Origin: Lycocorax pyrrhopterus obiensis
Taxonomy: Eukaryota; Chordata; Aves; Passeriformes; Paradisaeidae
NCBI GenBank assembly: GCA_014706295.1
Contig: JACSVZ010000004.1
Location: 86,559,047 to 86,623,046 of the forward strand
Direction: 5' to 3'
DNA length: 64,000 nt
Below, piece after piece: positions 60,801-64,000 of this stretch. Below the pieces are notes generated by a model. That model worked only from the letters and a program-made list of their open reading frames with translations, did no database searches and was not told the origin of the DNA. The translations under genes were made by a program, and so were the position numbers. Within the stretch, counting starts at the first letter, position 1. Each line of letters starts with the position of its first letter.

Positions 60801-63800
60801 GATTTTAATGCTTTTGCTGATACTATATAAATATTCCAGAAATACTTACACTTAAAACCAGTTAAAAAATCAACTCTGTCACTTGGGGGTATATTTAGGT
60901 CTGTATTCCCTTTATTGTTGCTGTAAAAGATAACACAGCACTACTTTAAATATACGTTTCCTGTCTCCCATAAAAATCTTGGCTCTTAGTTTGCTTTCAT
61001 GTTAGCAGAAGAGATTAGTTCCAAACAACATTAAGAATCAAAGAAACTCAGCAAATTGAGGTGCCTTGAAATATCTGTCAAATAAATCCAATATAATGGG
61101 TTGTTTGGTCTTGATAGCGAAACAAAACAAACAAAAACAACATCCCGTGTCTGCTAAAATTTCAGTACAATGCTGGAATGGAGGTCAGAGCTTCCTCAAA
61201 ATGAAAAGGAATCTTGTTACGGGGATAAGTAATCAACCACCTGGGAGAATATAAAACTAAAATGAGAGGTGTCCACGGAGACACAGCAGTGCTGCCAAGT
61301 TAAAGATTTAAATCCAAATAAAATATTACAGTAGTCTCAGGTGATAGCATCCATAGAAGTTTGGACCTCATTAGGGGAATTGAAAAGCTTAGAGCTGTTT
61401 CCAGTAATAACACTCAATTTAGTTGGCTAAATTAAAGCCAAACTAATCTCCTTTCCATGAAGTGTTTGAGCAAGTTGTAGAAAACTCCCCCATCAGTTTT
61501 CTTGTAGGAGAAAGAGGTCTCATATAAATAGTGCTGCAAGACTGAAAAACTCTTTGCAGCAACCTAGCAATTCCCATTTACACTTTGGTGTGGTCCTATC
61601 TCTTCAGCTATTAAACAAATCTAGAGACCTTGCTGTTTCATCCTTCATCGGATCTTATAAAATGGAGCTTCTGGGGAGTGTTGGGGTTCGCAAGTGTCAG
61701 CTTTCATAAAGAAAGTGGTGAGTTCACGATTTCAACAGAAGCTGGTGGAATTTGGTTTGAAGGAACTGAAGTAGAGTTTTCCTATTCATGTGGCATCCTT
61801 GGTGTTTTTTCATTTAGACCTCAACCGCTTATAAAGATTCTTAGGAAACATTTAACTAGCCAGAGTTAAAGTGAAGACAAGACTTTGAAGGAACTGTTGA
61901 AGTAAGCAGCAAAACATGTTTGATGCTTTAGAAATCAGAATTAAACTGAAAAATCAACCACACTAAGGAAAAGCTATACTTCTTCATAATTCAAGGAATA
62001 ACAGTTACAGAAAATGACTCTCTACATACAGTGTATGTGGATATCCATCAGCAAAGCCTTTTCTATGAACCATACTGACAATGTGACAGTAAAATTATAA
62101 ATTTAAAATGTGTATTGGTGATTACACTTAATTAGTCAGTCTTGGTCTACTCCACCTTAAACAGTACTATTGCCTCTCACGTTTTGCATTTTTCCATTTT
62201 TCCATGACACTTCCGAATCAAGTGTCAGTGGTACAGCAAATTTGGTTTCCCCAGATTTTTTACTCTGACTAAAATTAGGACACTACAGCAAATGCTGGAG
62301 TGATATCATCGTAATAATTAGTCGTGGACACCATGGAGGCAAAATTCCCTTGTTTTGTATACAGTGTTTTAGTAAATGTGTATAAATAAATCTTGAAACA
62401 TATGACATAACTGTTGTTGTTTTTTGTTGCTTACTGTGTTCTACAACTTAGCCTGGATCCAATAAAATGCTTAAGAGGAATTGGCCTCACTGAATTTTTG
62501 CATGTGTTTGAAGGTTAGCATATGCTGGAGGGCTTTGCTGAGCTGGACATCTTAGTTGTATCTTATGATTTATCATGGTTTTATTATGATGTCTAAGTTT
62601 CTCATGCTTGTCACCTTTGCTTTCACAGCTTAGATAATTTCCTACTTCAAAAATTCACTTTGCTCTTGTTAAGTAGTGAAAAATGTCACTTTTCAAAGCA
62701 AAAAGCATCCCATGGAAGCTGTGTGCAGCAGGGACGAGAAACAAAAGATGAGAAGATCAATGAGAACTCAACAGGACTGAAATCAAGAAACTGCTTTCCT
62801 GTCTTCTGAGATAAGGAGGCATTTTACTAAAGTCTCTTGATCCTTCAGTGTGCTGCCACCATCATGTCAAAAACTCTTCTGTGTGGTCCATTCAAAGCTT
62901 TTTGTATGGCTTTGAAAATATGCTAAATGTGTTCAGGGATGAGGCTAGAGTAACAGACTCCTACAGAAATGAACACATTGCACCACTAATGGATCCAGAC
63001 CCCCACAGTATTCTTCTCGGGCAAGTTATGGTTACTTTTCATAGGAGAAATAGAAGATTACATGAATGGGTGCTTGAGACTGACCTATTCAAGTAACTGT
63101 TGCTCTGCATTTGTCTAAAGCTTAGGTAGACTATGCTGTTGATGAGGGCAAAGCTGTTGACTTTAACTTGCAAAACTTCAGCTTGATGTAAGTCTTGCAG
63201 GTTCATGTAGTCACTGGACATACCAGTGATTTGTGAAAAAAACAAGTTTCTGCTTCAGTCGTAGACGAGAAAAAGAATGTGGGAATGTGCTATATGGGTT
63301 GGACTTAGCAGCCTAGGGTGTGACAGGAGCAGAAAGGCTCATTCCCAGGCCATGAATGTTTCTTTGCTGGCTAACCCAGGCAGACCATGACCAGGACACT
63401 GCTAGTAATAGCCCGAGTAACCTACACATGTGTCTAAAATCTATGATTATAAATGCCTTAATAACTTGAACAGTTATATAGAAGAAATTAATTAAGAGCC
63501 TCATTTAAAAAATAAAATGACAAAGAGCAATGCCAGAAAGTTCAAAGGTTAAGCTGATATTCCATAAAAATATACCCTGAATTTTGCTTTTCAAGATAGC
63601 TTGTGTTAATCTGTGTTACATAACACAGCCTTAAAGGCACAACGATGTTGTGTTTTTGATTCAGTGGGGTGTTGTTTAGTTACAAAAAATTTCCATGACT
63701 TTTTCAGTTCCCTTATTAAAGTCTGTTTTTGCCCTTTGCTAAGTCTGCTGGTACACAAATTGAGGTACCATGAGGTAATTAAATAAATTTATTTTTAGGA

Positions 63801-64000
63801 CACAATTGTTCCAAAGACTCATTCTAGATAAAAAAATATTAAAATTAAGCTGTACTTACTAAAAAGCTACCCTACAAAAAGCCCAAGATAGCACTTCTAG
63901 TTGAGACAAAATTTAATGGAAGCTGTGCTGTTGAAAGGAATGCACACTTGGACCCCAAATGATCACAAAATTATAATGCAATTTCATTTTATTCCTGAAA

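Larger units (their letters stand above)
57042..64000. other. Intergenic, no gene recognised
   Basis: About 7 kb without a recognised transposon. It contains a GTAA-type repeat (57838-57895), the CTCF-like motif at 57660 and a moderately GC-rich patch at 59220-59400. ORFs reach 107 codons and overlap on both strands, none with features. Confidence 0.5.

Noticed and set aside
1..64000. tRNA, rRNA, CRISPR, operon or phage-like system
   Set aside because: None was seen; the sequence is a vertebrate intron and intergenic landscape.
57042..64000. BMP5 first exon
   Set aside because: I looked for a signal peptide-coding exon or CpG island promoter and found none; if BMP5 follows, it starts beyond the window.

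Overview
The window is vertebrate nuclear DNA, almost certainly from a bird. It is AT-rich and gene-poor, has small exons with GT/AG introns, and carries several CR1 LINEs (the typical avian retrotransposon) and avian-type endogenous retrovirus LTRs. The LTR types look like those of songbirds, but that is an impression from memory.

The only gene I can support is the 3' part of COL21A1 (collagen alpha-1(XXI), a FACIT collagen), on the + strand. Eleven coding exons lie between 4014 and 18187 and encode the last 320 residues. Seven exons (4014-15095) encode an uninterrupted Gly-X-Y helix. An exon pair (15191-15730) carries a cysteine-containing non-collagenous segment. The last three exons carry the C-terminal helix with two short imperfections, followed by the FACIT Cys-X4-Cys junction and a 16-residue tail ending at the TAA at 18185-18187. 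Every exon junction keeps frame and Gly-X-Y register. The 5' part of the gene lies before base 1. The 3'UTR begins at 18188; its end is uncertain (hexamers at 18957 and 20327).

Within the introns there is one well-resolved nested insertion. An LTR on the - strand (6238-7531) is flanked by a 6-bp direct repeat and is interrupted by a CR1 copy (about 6620-7362). A CR1 remnant lies at about 10250-10510.

From about 20.4 kb to the end (about 43 kb) I find no convincing protein-coding exon. In tetrapods the gene on this side of COL21A1 is BMP5, so this is probably the COL21A1-BMP5 intergenic interval (from known synteny, not seen here). It holds CR1 copies of different ages (22.0, 27.2, 39.9, 42.5, 46.5, 52.1 and 56.7 kb, possibly 32.5 kb), LTR-type elements (29.9, 35.4 and 55.4 kb), several microsatellites and hairpins, and two CTCF-like motifs (42094 and 57660). 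The longest ORFs there (218 aa at 30.5-31.1 kb, minus; 203 aa at 55.4-56.0 kb, plus) look like chance ORFs in GC-rich or purine-rich repeat-type sequence.

I found no tRNA, rRNA or CRISPR array, and no novel multi-gene system. The points most worth checking are the nested retroelements, the unusual last splice acceptor of COL21A1, the CTCF-like sites and the CpG-dense element at 55.4 kb.
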